Source of the DNA: Lachnospiraceae bacterium
Lineage (GTDB): Bacteria > Bacillota > Clostridia > Lachnospirales > Lachnospiraceae
Direction of reading: 5' to 3'
NCBI GenBank assembly: GCA_910575105.1
Contig: CAJTDK010000016.1
Coordinates: 17,314-81,313 of the forward strand
DNA: 64,000 nt
In this document: piece after piece, positions 1 through 8,912 of the stretch
How the letters are laid out: every line of letters starts with the position of its first letter
Position numbering within the stretch: the stretch's first letter is position 1
Made by a program: the position numbers and the translations under genes
Notes under the pieces: generated by a model
Told to the model about the DNA's origin: nothing
Databases searched by the model: none
The model's input: the letters and a program-made list of their open reading frames with translations, nothing else

Positions 1-2195
1 TTATCCTTGCCGGGGCGGGATCAGGCAAGACAAGGGTGCTCACCCACAGAATCGCCTATCTGATCGAGGAAAAGGGGGTCAATCCGTGGAATATCCTTGC
101 CATCACCTTTACGAATAAGGCGGCAGGCGAGATGAGGGATCGGGTGGATAAGCTTGTGGGCTTCGGTTCAGAGAGCGTGTGGGTCAGTACATTCCATTCC
201 ATGTGTGTGCGTATACTCCGGAGGCATATTGGGCTTCTTGGGTATGACACGAACTTTACCATCTATGACGCAGACGACCAGAAGACGCTGATGAGGGACA
301 TCTGTAAGCTCCTTCAGATCGACACGAAGCGGCTTAAGGAAAGAGCGATCTTAAGCGCAGTCTCCCGGGCAAAGAATGAGCTGATCACAGCGGAGGATTT
401 CCGACTTCAGGCAGGCGGGGACTATCTGGAGAGGAAGACGGCGGATGCTTATGCTGAGTATGAGAAGCAGCTTCGGGCGAACAACGCCCTGGATTTTGAC
501 GACTTGCTCACAAAGACCGTGCAGCTTTTCCACACCCAGGAGGATGTGCTTGCTACTTATCAGAACCGGTTCCGCTATATCATGGTCGATGAGTACCAGG
601 ACACCAATACGGTGCAGTTTGAGCTGGTCAGGCTTTTGGCGTCAGGCTTTCGGAATCTGTGCGTAGTAGGAGATGACGACCAGTCGATCTATAAGTTCCG
701 CGGGGCAAACATTAAAAACATACTGAATTTTGAGGAGTTCTTTGCGGATGCGAAGGTGATCAAGCTGGAGCAGAATTACCGTTCTACGGGCAATATCCTG
801 GATGCCGCCAACGGGGTGATCCGCAATAATAACGGGCGTAAGGCGAAATACCTGTGGACGGAGAATGAAAGAGGCGGGAAAATAAAACTCAGGCAGTTCG
901 ATACTTCTTTTGACGAGGCAGAATATATTATTTCTGCGATAAAAGAGCATGTAAATAACGGAGATTGTACATATAATAGTAATGCAGTTCTTTACCGCAC
1001 CAATGCCCAGTCACGTTTGTTTGAAGAGAAGCTTGTGTCGGCCAATATTCCGTATAAGATCGTGGGCGGCGTTAATTTCTATGCCAGGCGGGAGATCAAA
1101 GACCTTCTTGCCTATCTGAAGACGGTGGATAACGGCAGGGATGACCTGGCTGTCCGGAGGATCGTGAATGTGCCCAGAAGAGGGATCGGGCTTACCAGCA
1201 TCAACCGGGTGCAGGAGTACGCGGCTTCCCGTGAGATCGGGTTTTATTCGGCATTAAAGGGAGCGGATCTGATCCCTGAGATCGGACGCGGTGTGAAGAA
1301 GCTTGAGTCCTTCGTGGCGCTGATCGAGCATTTTAAAGCGGACGCAGAGGATATGGGGCTTCTGGCGCTGATGGATGAGATCATTGAGGAGACAGGCTAT
1401 GTGGAGAATCTGGAGGCGGAGGATTCAGAGGATGCCCAGTCAAGGATTGAGAATATCGACGAGCTTCGGAACAAGATCGCGGATTATGAAGAAGCCTGCA
1501 GGAATCAGGACGAGCCGGTTACCCTGAGCGGATTTTTAGAGGAAGTGGCTCTTGTGGCAGATATTGACAGCCTGAATGAGAGTGCGGACTATGTGGTGCT
1601 CATGACGCTCCACAGCGCAAAGGGCCTGGAATTTCCCCAGGTATACCTTGCGGGTATGGAAGAAGGGATTTTTCCCAGCTACCTGTCAGCGACGTCGGAC
1701 GACCCGGAAGAGCTGGAGGAGGAGCGCCGTCTGTGCTATGTAGGGATCACGAGGGCAGAAAAAAGTCTCACCCTTACCTGCGCGAAAAAAAGGATGGTGC
1801 GCGGCGAAGTCCAGTATAACCGGATGTCCCGTTTCTTAAAGGAGATTCCCGCAGAGCTTTTGTCTGCCGGGGAGGCAGTTAAGAAGGAAACGGCTAAGCT
1901 TATGGAGCAGGCTGATTTTGAGTCTGCGAAGCAGGCGGCGTACCGGCAGGCGAAGCAGGCGTTCAAGGCGCAGGCGTTTACCGCGGCAAAGCCGCAGAAA
2001 AAGTTCGGCAGACCGTCGGAGGGCGGTCTGGGCTACGGCGCTGGAGACCGGGTGCGCCACGTTAAGTTCGGTGAGGGAACGGTGAGGAATGTGGTCGAAG
2101 GAGGCCGTGACTTTGAGGTCACGGTAGATTTTGATAAAGCAGGAACAAAGAAAATGTTTGCCGGGTTTGCAAGACTCGAAAAGATTTGGAATTAG
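1..2195 (+). CDS. pcrA: PcrA/UvrD-family ATP-dependent DNA helicase (5' end outside window)
   Basis: Superfamily 1A 3'-5' DNA helicase used in repair and in clearing replication forks. The reading frame is open from base 3, so the gene begins before the window and a start at base 36 would cut off the Walker A motif GAGSGKT (bases 12-32). Further motifs in order are VDEYQDTN, VVGDDDQSIYKFRGA, QNYRS, TLHSAKGLEF and YVGITRAEK. The last 60 or so residues form the usual PcrA C-terminal module, with GDRVRHVKFGEG. About 730 residues are visible, so only a few N-terminal residues are missing. A hybrid kinase gene follows after 24 bp on the same strand. A second, shorter UvrD-like gene lies at 26620. 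Confidence 0.95.
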   Translation, partial: ILAGAGSGKTRVLTHRIAYLIEEKGVNPWNILAITFTNKAAGEMRDRVDKLVGFGSESVWVSTFHSMCVRILRRHIGLLGYDTNFTIYDADDQKTLMRDICKLLQIDTKRLKERAILSAVSRAKNELITAEDFRLQAGGDYLERKTADAYAEYEKQLRANNALDFDDLLTKTVQLFHTQEDVLATYQNRFRYIMVDEYQDTNTVQFELVRLLASGFRNLCVVGDDDQSIYKFRGANIKNILNFEEFFADAKVIKLEQNYRSTGNILDAANGVIRNNNGRKAKYLWTENERGGKIKLRQFDTSFDEAEYIISAIKEHVNNGDCTYNSNAVLYRTNAQSRLFEEKLVSANIPYKIVGGVNFYARREIKDLLAYLKTVDNGRDDLAVRRIVNVPRRGIGLTSINRVQEYAASREIGFYSALKGADLIPEIGRGVKKLESFVALIEHFKADAEDMGLLALMDEIIEETGYVENLEAEDSEDAQSRIENIDELRNKIADYEEACRNQDEPVTLSGFLEEVALVADIDSLNESADYVVLMTLHSAKGLEFPQVYLAGMEEGIFPSYLSATSDDPEELEEERRLCYVGITRAEKSLTLTCAKKRMVRGEVQYNRMSRFLKEIPAELLSAGEAVKKETAKLMEQADFESAKQAAYRQAKQAFKAQAFTAAKPQKKFGRPSEGGLGYGAGDRVRHVKFGEGTVRNVVEGGRDFEVTVDFDKAGTKKMFAGFARLEKIWN

Positions 2196-2219
2196 AGAAA
2201 GGGATGGAGGGGTGACGGG

Positions 2220-4646
2220 ATGATAGAAAGTAACGAGCATAATATTCATCTGGAGATTGCTATGGGTTTAAGCCAGGATTATGTGATCGTCTATCTTGTG
2301 GATTATAACAGCGGCAGTTTTGTGAATTTCCGCATGAGCGATGAGAGGAAGGCCATATTCGCGGAGTATCTGAGAGGCGATGATTTTGAGAAGGCGCTCC
2401 GCGCTTATGTAGATGCGGTTGTATATGAGCCGGACAAGGAGACGGTCCTCCGCATGACGAATTATTCCTGTGTCAGGCAGAAGCTTCAGACCAAGCCCTT
2501 CCATTCGGCGAATTACCGGATATACCGGGAGGGAAAGCTGCAGTATTTCCAGATCCGGATCGCGCGCATCGGTGAGTCGGGGGATGCGGACAGAGTAGTG
2601 GTAGGCTTTCGGAGGGTAGATGAGGATACGGGAAATGACCTGATCAAGAAGAATGAGATCGAGGAGGCGTACGAGATCATATCGGGCCTTAGCAGTGATT
2701 ATAACTTTATCTCCCTGTTTAATCCCAATGACGGGAAGATGAGCATCTATAAGGCGGATTCCTCTATGGAGATCAAGAACACGCTGGCGCGCCATGAGTA
2801 TTATCAGGATGCGGTGGATGCGTATACCGAATATGTGTCTGAGGAGGACAAGAAGCGCTGGAGAGAGACGACTCTCCTTGAAAATATCCGGGCAGAGCTT
2901 GCGGATAAGCAGTGTTACGATATCAATATCCGGAACAATGTAAAGGGAGAGAAGAATTATATCCAGTTCAGGTTCGCGAAAGTGAAGGACGAGCAGTACG
3001 GAAGCCGGGTGGTCATCGCAAAGAGGATTATTACGGATATCGTGGAAAATGAGATGAAGCAGCAGAGGATCTTAGAGGACGCCCTTGCCCGGGCAGAGCA
3101 TGCCAGCAAGGCGAAGAGTACCTTCCTTTCCAATATGTCTCATGATATCCGCACGCCTATGAATGCCATCATCGGGTTTACGTCACTTGCCAGCAGCCAT
3201 CTTGACAATAAAGAGCGGGTGCGGGATTATCTGGCAAAGATCATGTCCTCGAGTAACCACCTTCTGTCGCTGATCAATGATGTGCTGGAGATGAGCCGGA
3301 TTGAGAGCGGGAAGCTTCATCTGAATGAGACAGAGTGCAATCTGTCAGAGGTGATGCACGAGCTTAAGAATATCCTGCAGGTAGATGTGAGGGAGAAAAA
3401 GATTGATTTCTTCATCGACACGGTAGGAGTCTATGATGAGAACATTTTCTGCGACCGCCTGCGGCTTAACCAGATTCTTTTAAACCTGGTGGGTAATTCC
3501 ATCAAATTCACGAAGCCGGGCGGGAAGATCAGCATCCGCATCTTAGAAAAAGAGGGCGGTACAAAGGAGAGGACCCTGTACGAGATACGGGTCAAGGACA
3601 CAGGAATCGGCATGAGCGAGGAGTTCGCCAAGAGGATCTTTGAACCCTTCGAACGGGAGAAGAATACGACGGTGAGCGGGATTCAGGGAACCGGCCTTGG
3701 GATGCCGATCACAAAGAATATCGTGGAGGCCATGGGCGGGACCATCGAAGTGTACAGCAAGCAGAACAAAGGCTCTGAGTTCATCGTCACCATACCCTTT
3801 AAGCTGTCTGAGAATACAAACAGGGATATACTGATCGAGGAATTAAAAGGTATCCATGCCCTTGTGGTGGATGATGATTTCAATACCTGCGACAGTGTGA
3901 CGCAGATGCTCATGGAGATCGGGATGCGGGCAGAGTGGACGCTTAGCGGAAAAGAGGCGCTGCTTCGGACGCAGCAGGCGATCAGGCGTCACGATGAGTA
4001 CAAAGTGTATATCATCGACTGGCTCATGCCGGATATGAGCGGTGTTGAGGTGGCAAAAAAGCTTCGCAGCGAGATTGGGGACAGTGTGCCGATTATCGTG
4101 CTGACGGCTTATGACTGGGCGGATATCGAGGATGAGGCAAGAGAAGCGGGCATCAATGCATTCTGCAGCAAGCCGCTGTTTATCTCCGAGATTGTCCGGT
4201 GCCTGATTCAGGTGCTCGATTTGAAAAAGGGGGAAAAGGACACCTCCGATCAGGAAGACAATGTCCAGATGAAAGGAAGGCTCCTTCTGGTGGAGGATAA
4301 TGAACTGAACCGGGAGATCGCCACGGAGATTCTCTCCGAGGCCGGATTCCAGATCGAAGAAGCGGATAACGGGAAGAAGGCGGTAGAGATGCTGGCGGCG
4401 TCAGAACCCGGCTATTACCGACTTATCCTGATGGATATACAGATGCCTGTTATGGACGGTTATGAGGCTACAAAGGCGATCAGGAAGCTTTCGGATAAGG
4501 CACTTTCAGAGATTCCAATTGTCGCTATGACGGCCAATGCCTTTGAGGAGGACAGGAAGAAAGCATTCGAATGCGGCATGAATTCACATATTGCGAAGCC
4601 GGTGGATGTAGAGGTTCTTTTTGAGACATTGAAGATGATATTATAA
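2220..4646 (+). CDS. Soluble hybrid sensor histidine kinase with two receiver domains
   Basis: Cytoplasmic multi-step phosphorelay kinase of 808 residues with no membrane segment. The order is two PAS-like sensor regions (about 10-130 and 150-270), an H-box with FLSNMSHDIRTPMNA (His near 308), a HATPase domain (about 410-530, NLVGNSIKF and GTGLGMPITK), receiver 1 from about 543 (DDD and IIDWLMPDMSG) and receiver 2 from about 686 (VEDNELN and ILMDIQMPVMDG). Both receivers keep the acidic pocket and phospho-acceptor Asp. The ATG at 2220 follows a GGAGGGG site. It lies 24 bp after pcrA and converges on a diguanylate cyclase. The kinase at 47268 is a clear paralog that adds an extracellular sensor. 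The signal is unknown. Confidence 0.93.
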   Translation: MIESNEHNIHLEIAMGLSQDYVIVYLVDYNSGSFVNFRMSDERKAIFAEYLRGDDFEKALRAYVDAVVYEPDKETVLRMTNYSCVRQKLQTKPFHSANYRIYREGKLQYFQIRIARIGESGDADRVVVGFRRVDEDTGNDLIKKNEIEEAYEIISGLSSDYNFISLFNPNDGKMSIYKADSSMEIKNTLARHEYYQDAVDAYTEYVSEEDKKRWRETTLLENIRAELADKQCYDINIRNNVKGEKNYIQFRFAKVKDEQYGSRVVIAKRIITDIVENEMKQQRILEDALARAEHASKAKSTFLSNMSHDIRTPMNAIIGFTSLASSHLDNKERVRDYLAKIMSSSNHLLSLINDVLEMSRIESGKLHLNETECNLSEVMHELKNILQVDVREKKIDFFIDTVGVYDENIFCDRLRLNQILLNLVGNSIKFTKPGGKISIRILEKEGGTKERTLYEIRVKDTGIGMSEEFAKRIFEPFEREKNTTVSGIQGTGLGMPITKNIVEAMGGTIEVYSKQNKGSEFIVTIPFKLSENTNRDILIEELKGIHALVVDDDFNTCDSVTQMLMEIGMRAEWTLSGKEALLRTQQAIRRHDEYKVYIIDWLMPDMSGVEVAKKLRSEIGDSVPIIVLTAYDWADIEDEAREAGINAFCSKPLFISEIVRCLIQVLDLKKGEKDTSDQEDNVQMKGRLLLVEDNELNREIATEILSEAGFQIEEADNGKKAVEMLAASEPGYYRLILMDIQMPVMDGYEATKAIRKLSDKALSEIPIVAMTANAFEEDRKKAFECGMNSHIAKPVDVEVLFETLKMIL

Positions 4647-4658
4647 CGGAAAGTCCAG

Positions 4659-4700
4659 AAAAAACGGAGCCTGTCTTATCTGACAAGCTCCGGATATTTT
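4659..4700. terminator. Bidirectional intrinsic terminator between convergent kinase and cyclase genes
   Basis: An 11-bp stem (CGGAGCCTGTC at 4665-4675 with GACAAGCTCCG at 4682-4692, one mismatch) is followed on the plus strand by a T-rich run and on the minus strand by TTTTTT (4659-4664). The stem overlaps the last codons of the cyclase. Confidence 0.85.
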
Positions 4701-5725
4701 TCTTTATTTTTACGCTTGCATTCATACATGATCTTATCGGCTTCACGGAGTATCTCTTCAAGGGTAGCATCCTTTTCCGTGCCGGTGATCTGCACGATAC
4801 CGTAGCTGAAGCTGCACTGGTAATCACTGTACCGCTCTGACTGGAAACGCTTCAGCAGATCCGCCATCTTGCGTTCCATCAGATCCCCGATGCATCCGGT
4901 AAGCACAAGGCAGAATTCATCGCCGCCGATACGGGCGAAAGTATCGCCGTTGCGGAAACTGCTCCGGATAACCTCCACAAAATTCTGGATGTAGATGTCA
5001 CCTTCTAGATGGCCGAATTTATCATTGACATACTTAAGGCCGTCAAGATCCAGATAACAGAGCGTGGCCTCACGATGCTCACTCAGGACGCTTTCCATAT
5101 ATTCCTTGAAAAACAGCCGGTTTTTGATGCCGGTTCCCGGATCGTGATAGGCTTTGCTGGTCAGATTGTGCGCGGTACGTTTTTCATCCGTGATATCTAC
5201 GATAACATGAACTAAAGATTGGTGCTCCTTCCATTTGACAGGAAAGGAAGTGATCCGGTAATAGGTGTTATCTTCATCTTTATTTCCATCGCCACTTCTG
5301 CCGCTGACCTCCCGCACGCTGTACTGCTCCGTGGCCTCCCAGTTTAAAAGTTCAGAATGGAAAGAGAGACGGCTTCTGCACGCCTCGCAGAAAGTCGCAT
5401 CTATCGTGACACCGTGGTTTTCCTTGTTGCAGAAGAGTACTTCCTTGGTATCCTGGTCAACGACGATAAGCCATTCGCTCCGTTTGCTGAGCATCTCCAC
5501 GAAAAGCTCGTTGTAGCTCTCGATCATCTCGGCATGGCGCTGTATCTTAAGTGATTCCTCTGCCTGCTTTGTCAGGCGGTACAAGGCAGTGTGCAGGCGC
5601 TTAAGTCCGTCCCCAAGGCTGCAGTAAGACTCATCAAGTTCGCTGAGATCAAGCTCTTTTGTACCAGGTTCCCGCAGGATATTGTTGATATAGTCAAGCA
5701 AAAGTTCGCAGTTTTTATCATTCAT
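4676..5725 (-). CDS. Diguanylate cyclase with PAS-like sensor domain
   Basis: Makes cyclic di-GMP from two GTP. The protein has 349 residues: an N-terminal helical part (1-75), a PAS-like domain (about 80-185) carrying a CEAC pair near residues 113-116, and a GGDEF domain (about 190-349). The active-site GGDEF is intact at 267-271. RNGD at 258-261, five residues before it, matches the RxxD product-inhibition site, so feedback control is expected. No EAL domain and no membrane segment are present. The gene converges on the hybrid kinase at 2220, and a link between the two is only suggested by position. Start ATG at 5725. Confidence 0.93.
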   Translation of the reverse strand: MNDKNCELLLDYINNILREPGTKELDLSELDESYCSLGDGLKRLHTALYRLTKQAEESLKIQRHAEMIESYNELFVEMLSKRSEWLIVVDQDTKEVLFCNKENHGVTIDATFCEACRSRLSFHSELLNWEATEQYSVREVSGRSGDGNKDEDNTYYRITSFPVKWKEHQSLVHVIVDITDEKRTAHNLTSKAYHDPGTGIKNRLFFKEYMESVLSEHREATLCYLDLDGLKYVNDKFGHLEGDIYIQNFVEVIRSSFRNGDTFARIGGDEFCLVLTGCIGDLMERKMADLLKRFQSERYSDYQCSFSYGIVQITGTEKDATLEEILREADKIMYECKRKNKEKYPELVR

Positions 5726-5932
5726 GGTAATCTTTGCACCTCACAATCTTTCCTTTTATTTTAGCACATCTTGAAAACAGTTACAATATGGCTTTTTTAC
5801 CTTGGGCAGTTCTGGGCAGTTCTTCGGTTACTGTTCACGGTGCGACCAGTATGTTCTTTGGTTACCACACAGTCCAGGAGCCGCTCATAGCAATCCAATA
5901 ACGTGAAAATACCGTAAAATGGCAAAAAAATA
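5726..5932. other. Intergenic region upstream of rpsU with a dispersed repeat fragment
   Basis: No gene seen. It holds GGTTACTGTTCACGG at 5827-5841 and AGGAGCCGCT near 5876. Both words recur together at 8827-8855, so this is probably a worn copy of a small interspersed repeat. Confidence 0.5.
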
Positions 5933-5960
5933 TTGACGTGAGCCGAAAATGTGATATAAT
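5933..5960 (+). promoter_or_regulatory. Promoter of rpsU (extended -10)
   Basis: TTGACG at 5933-5938, 16-bp spacer, TATAAT at 5955-5960 preceded by TGA, an extended -10. The start of transcription would lie about 70 bp before the rpsU start codon. Confidence 0.8.
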
Positions 5961-6038
5961 CTTATGTAGTGCAAAAATATACCCGATCAGTCGTATAATG
6001 CACAATATAGGGCTGGAGGGGAGGTTAGGTGTGAGACT

Positions 6039-6215
6039 ATGTCAAATGTAATCGTTAAAGAAAACGAGACGTTAGACAGCGCTTTACGCAGATTCAAAAG
6101 AAACTGTGCGAAGGCTGGCATTCAGCAGGAGATTCGTAAAAGAGAACATTACGAGAAACCAAGTGTGAGACGTAAAAAGAAATCTGAGGCTGCTAGAAAA
6201 CGTAAGTATAACTAA
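6039..6215 (+). CDS. rpsU: 30S ribosomal protein S21
   Basis: Small-subunit ribosomal protein of 58 residues, the usual length for Firmicutes. It begins [20 protein letters not shown] and has the expected very basic C-terminus ([16 protein letters not shown]). The ATG at 6039 lies after a purine-rich stretch (GGAGGGGAGG near 6014). The gene has its own promoter at 5933 and its own terminator at 6231, so it is a single-gene transcript, unlike the rpsU-dnaG-rpoD arrangement of enterobacteria. In this window dnaG and sigA are at 41-44 kb. Confidence 0.96.
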   Translation: MSNVIVKENETLDSALRRFKRNCAKAGIQQEIRKREHYEKPSVRRKKKSEAARKRKYN

Positions 6216-6230
6216 TATGTGCAATGAATG

Positions 6231-6260
6231 GGGTGTCCTGCGAGGGACGCCCTGTTTTTT
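6231..6260 (+). terminator. Intrinsic terminator of rpsU
   Basis: GGGTGTCC (6231-6238) pairs with GGACGCCC (6245-6252), one G-T pair, followed by TGTTTTTT. Confidence 0.85.
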
Positions 6261-6288
6261 GCCGAAGGACAAACCGCCTGCCGCCTTT

Positions 6289-6545
6289 CACACGGCGATG
6301 ATTCTGGATATCCAGATGCCTGTGAAAAGCGGTATTGAAGTAATGAAAGAGGCAGTGATGGCAGGAATCATTCCTTTGACGATTATTTTGAGCGGATATG
6401 AGGAGTTTAGTTATGTCCAGCAGGCGATCAAGTACGGGGGAAGGGATTACATGCTGAAACCATGCCGTTCATCCGAGATGCTTAAGCCCTCCTTCAGAGT
6501 ATAAAAAGAGCTTGTGACCGGAACATTTGGAGAGGACAGAAGTAG
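6289..6545 (+). pseudogene. Remnant of a YesN/AraC-type response regulator receiver domain
   Basis: The translation from about 6298 reads ILDIQMPVKSGIEVMKEA, then LSGYEEFSYVQQAIKYG and DYMLKPC. These are the phospho-acceptor loop, the alpha-4 region and the Lys-Pro loop of a receiver domain of the YesN type. The N-terminal acidic pocket and the whole DNA-binding domain are missing. The frame ends at 6504, but homology-like sequence (LQSIKRACDRNIW) continues in another frame from 6492 to 6545, which indicates a frameshift. The rpsU terminator lies inside the only possible upstream start. I read it as a decayed gene. Confidence 0.75.
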
Positions 6546-6628
6546 AATATCCGTGAAAGTGTTCATAATCTGCTGCTGTGAACGGTAAGCATAATTGTCT
6601 GCCGCAGTGTGAAAAATAAAAAAGGGTA

Positions 6629-6657
6629 TTGACAGACTGAAAAAAGAGGGTTATAGT
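6629..6657 (+). promoter_or_regulatory. Promoter upstream of the aminotransferase gene
   Basis: TTGACA at 6629-6634, 17-bp spacer, TATAGT at 6652-6657. Transcription would start near 6664, only about 12 bp before a terminator hairpin. Confidence 0.7.
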
Positions 6658-6675
6658 TGATATCGTTAAAAGGCA

Positions 6676-6716
6676 AAGGCGCCGTACTGTGATAAGTGCG
6701 GCGCCTTCTTTATTTT
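6676..6716 (+). terminator. Strong hairpin plus T-run in the aminotransferase leader (possible attenuator)
   Basis: AAGGCGCCGTAC (6676-6687) pairs with GTGCGGCGCCTT (6696-6707), 12 bp with one G-T pair, followed by CTTTATTTTATT. It sits between the promoter at 6629 and the start codon at 6753, so it either ends upstream transcripts or limits entry into the aminotransferase gene. Confidence 0.75.
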
Positions 6717-6752
6717 ATTACAGGAACAGATCAAGAAAGAGAGGGATTAGTA

Positions 6753-7994
6753 ATGAGGTTAAAGGATACGGAACTTACTGCGCAGGAATTGAAAGATATG
6801 GTGGACAAATATATGGTGGAGACCTATGAGCGGTATGACTTCATCGCAGAAAGGGCAGAAGGGATGTACATTTACGACGAGGAGGGCAATGCGTATCTTG
6901 ATTTTTACGGCGGAGTTGCGGTGAACAGTCCGGGCAACCGCAATGAGCGGGTGATTGCGGCGATCAAAGATCAGCTTGATGATATCGTGCATACGTTTAA
7001 CTATCCGTATACTATTCCTCAGGCGCTGCTGGCGAAGAAGATCTGTGATACTATCGGCATGGATAAGATTTTTTATCAGAATTCGGGAACGGAGGCCAAT
7101 GAGTGCATGATCAAGATGGCAAGGAAATACGGAACAGATAACTTTGGCCCAGACCGCTACCACATCATTACCGCGAAAAATGGATTTCATGGCAGGACCT
7201 ATGGCGCTATGGCAGCAACAGGCCAGCCAGATACAGCGGTTCAGGAAGGGTTCGGCGCTATGCTTCCCGGGTTTTCATATGCACAGTTTAACAATCTTGC
7301 GGATTTTGCTTCCAAGGTGACGGAAAATACCATTGCAGTTATGATCGAGCCGGTGCAGGGCGAGGGTGGCGTACACCCGGCTACTCAGGAATTTGTGGAG
7401 GGTCTGAGAAGACTCTGCGACGAACATGGTATGCTCCTTCTCTTTGATGAGGTGCAGACCGGCTGGGGGCGTACGGGCGCGCCTATGGCGTACATGGGCT
7501 ACGGTGTAAAGCCGGACGCAGTGTCGATGGCGAAGGCCATGGGCGGCGGCATGCCTATCGGCGCCTGTTGCGCAGTAGAAAAGGTAGCAAATGCATTTAC
7601 CGCGGGAGCCCACGGCTCCACCTACGGCGGCCATGCGCTTGCGTGTGCGGCAGCCTATGCGTCGGTATCGGAGATCATCGATAATAATCTAAGTGAAAAT
7701 GCGGATGAGATGGGCAGGTACATGAAAAAGCAGCTCGCAAAGCTCCCCCATGTAAGAGAGGCGAGAGGCCGCGGGCTTTTGGTGGGGTGCGAGTATGACA
7801 TACCTATTGCCGCGGAGGTAAAGCACGGCTGCCTTGACCGGATGGTACTGATCACTGCCATCGGGGACAGCGTAAACCGCATGATTCCGCCGCTTATTGT
7901 GACGAAGAAGCAGATTGACAAGCTAATCCGTATCATGAGGGCGGCTATTACGGACGCGGCGGCGAGATATTATGCCATGGATCTGGCAAGTTAG
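6753..7994 (+). CDS. Class III PLP aminotransferase (acetylornithine/4-aminobutyrate type)
   Basis: PLP-dependent fold-type I transaminase of 413 residues, the family's usual length. Visible landmarks are QNSGTEANECMIK (phosphate-binding loop), LLFDEVQTGWGRTG with the cofactor Asp near residue 232, and SMAKAMGGGMPIG with the Schiff-base Lys near 261. I chose the ATG at 6753, preceded by GAGAGGG. A GTG at 6696 lies inside the terminator stem and is not credible. No arginine or GABA genes are nearby, so the amino donor and acceptor cannot be set. ArgD-like, ornithine and beta-alanine or GABA transaminase are all possible. Confidence 0.85.
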   Translation: MRLKDTELTAQELKDMVDKYMVETYERYDFIAERAEGMYIYDEEGNAYLDFYGGVAVNSPGNRNERVIAAIKDQLDDIVHTFNYPYTIPQALLAKKICDTIGMDKIFYQNSGTEANECMIKMARKYGTDNFGPDRYHIITAKNGFHGRTYGAMAATGQPDTAVQEGFGAMLPGFSYAQFNNLADFASKVTENTIAVMIEPVQGEGGVHPATQEFVEGLRRLCDEHGMLLLFDEVQTGWGRTGAPMAYMGYGVKPDAVSMAKAMGGGMPIGACCAVEKVANAFTAGAHGSTYGGHALACAAAYASVSEIIDNNLSENADEMGRYMKKQLAKLPHVREARGRGLLVGCEYDIPIAAEVKHGCLDRMVLITAIGDSVNRMIPPLIVTKKQIDKLIRIMRAAITDAAARYYAMDLAS

Positions 7995-8073
7995 TGGATT
8001 ATGGCATGAATTCTTGAGTGATCAGTACTTACTGGCTTTGCCAGTTGGATATGCTGCCGTTAGCTGTACCAGG

Positions 8074-8727
8074 CTAACCATACAGGATGTGTGAAAGCTC
8101 CTGGTAGAGCCGGCCGATGGGGAGCCCGACTACATTGCTGTAATCACCCCGGATCTCCTTGACATGGATGGCGAAATTACCCTGTATGCCGTAGGCGCCT
8201 GCTTTGTCGAGCGGGTCGCCGGATTCCACGTAGGAGCGCAGGTCGTCCTTGTGGACGGGATAGAAGGTGACGTCTGTCTTCTCGTAAAAGGTGTTTACCA
8301 TAGTTTTTCCCTGCTTTCTCACGATGAGAGAGACACCAGTATAGACTTGGTGGGTGCGGTCTGAAAGCATGGAAAGCATGTCGTAGGCCTCGGCTTTATG
8401 GGAGGGCTTTCCTAGAATTTCGCCCCGGTAGACAACGATGGTATCCGCACCGATGACGGTGAGATCTCCGGAAGCGTAAGCCCTGCCGGACTCGTTAGCT
8501 TCACTGGCTTCACTAGATTTACTGGTCCCACAGGGATCTGTTCCTGGGGGCTGCAGCGATTCGAAGACCGCGCGGGCTTTCTGGGCGGCGAGTTCCATGA
8601 CGATATCGGAAGGCACGGTTTTAGTGATTCTTTCCTCTATGGAAGACGGGATGATCTCGAAGGGGATCCCCGTCTTTTTCAGCAGTTCTTTTCTGCGTGG
8701 TGACGCAGAGGCTAAGATATAGTTCAT
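8074..8727 (-). CDS. maf: Maf-family nucleoside triphosphate pyrophosphatase with a Ser-rich insert
   Basis: Hydrolyses non-canonical or modified NTPs to NMP and PPi; family members are linked to septum control. The 217-residue protein starts [13 protein letters not shown], the signature SxSPRR, and keeps GADTIVV (Asp near 95) and [10 protein letters not shown]. Between the helix ending VFESLQ and the strand LTVIGADT there is an extra low-complexity stretch of about 30 residues (58-88, [12 protein letters not shown] and similar) that most Maf proteins lack. The start at 8727 is preceded by AAAGGA, and the longer frame back to 8820 crosses the promoter. It is followed by no obvious terminator before 7994. 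Confidence 0.92.
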   Translation of the reverse strand: MNYILASASPRRKELLKKTGIPFEIIPSSIEERITKTVPSDIVMELAAQKARAVFESLQPPGTDPCGTSKSSEASEANESGRAYASGDLTVIGADTIVVYRGEILGKPSHKAEAYDMLSMLSDRTHQVYTGVSLIVRKQGKTMVNTFYEKTDVTFYPVHKDDLRSYVESGDPLDKAGAYGIQGNFAIHVKEIRGDYSNVVGLPIGRLYQELSHILYG

Positions 8728-8760
8728 TGTGGATGGCAGTCCTTTCCTGTATTTGGCAAT

Positions 8761-8789
8761 ATCGTATATCAAAAGGGAAGGACTGTCAA
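8761..8789 (-). promoter_or_regulatory. Promoter of maf
   Basis: On the minus strand TTGACA (8789-8784), 17-bp spacer, TACGAT (8766-8761), about 35 bp before the maf start codon. Confidence 0.6.
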
Positions 8790-8826
8790 TTATAATTCGG
8801 AAATGTGCGGGCATTTTCACGTGACT

Positions 8827-8895
8827 GGTTACTATTCACGGCCGAGGAGCCGCTACTGTCCACGAAGATTTGCCAAAGGCAATTTGTTAATGCCC
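8827..8895. repeat. Dispersed small repeat, copy between maf and the L,D-transpeptidase
   Basis: GGTTACTATTCACGG (8827-8841) followed by GAGGAGCCGCTACTGTCC and then TTGCCAAAGGCAATTT (8870-8885) with TTAATG. The first word matches 5827-5841 and the last matches the TTGCC..AGGCAATTTTAAATG units at 15586 and 15788. Confidence 0.55.
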
Positions 8896-8912
8896 GTTCC
8901 GCGAAGGGGATG

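Noticed and set aside
6217..6504. Intact 95-residue response regulator
   Set aside because: The N-terminal part is the rpsU terminator region, key residues are missing and the homology continues in another frame, so I list it as a remnant.
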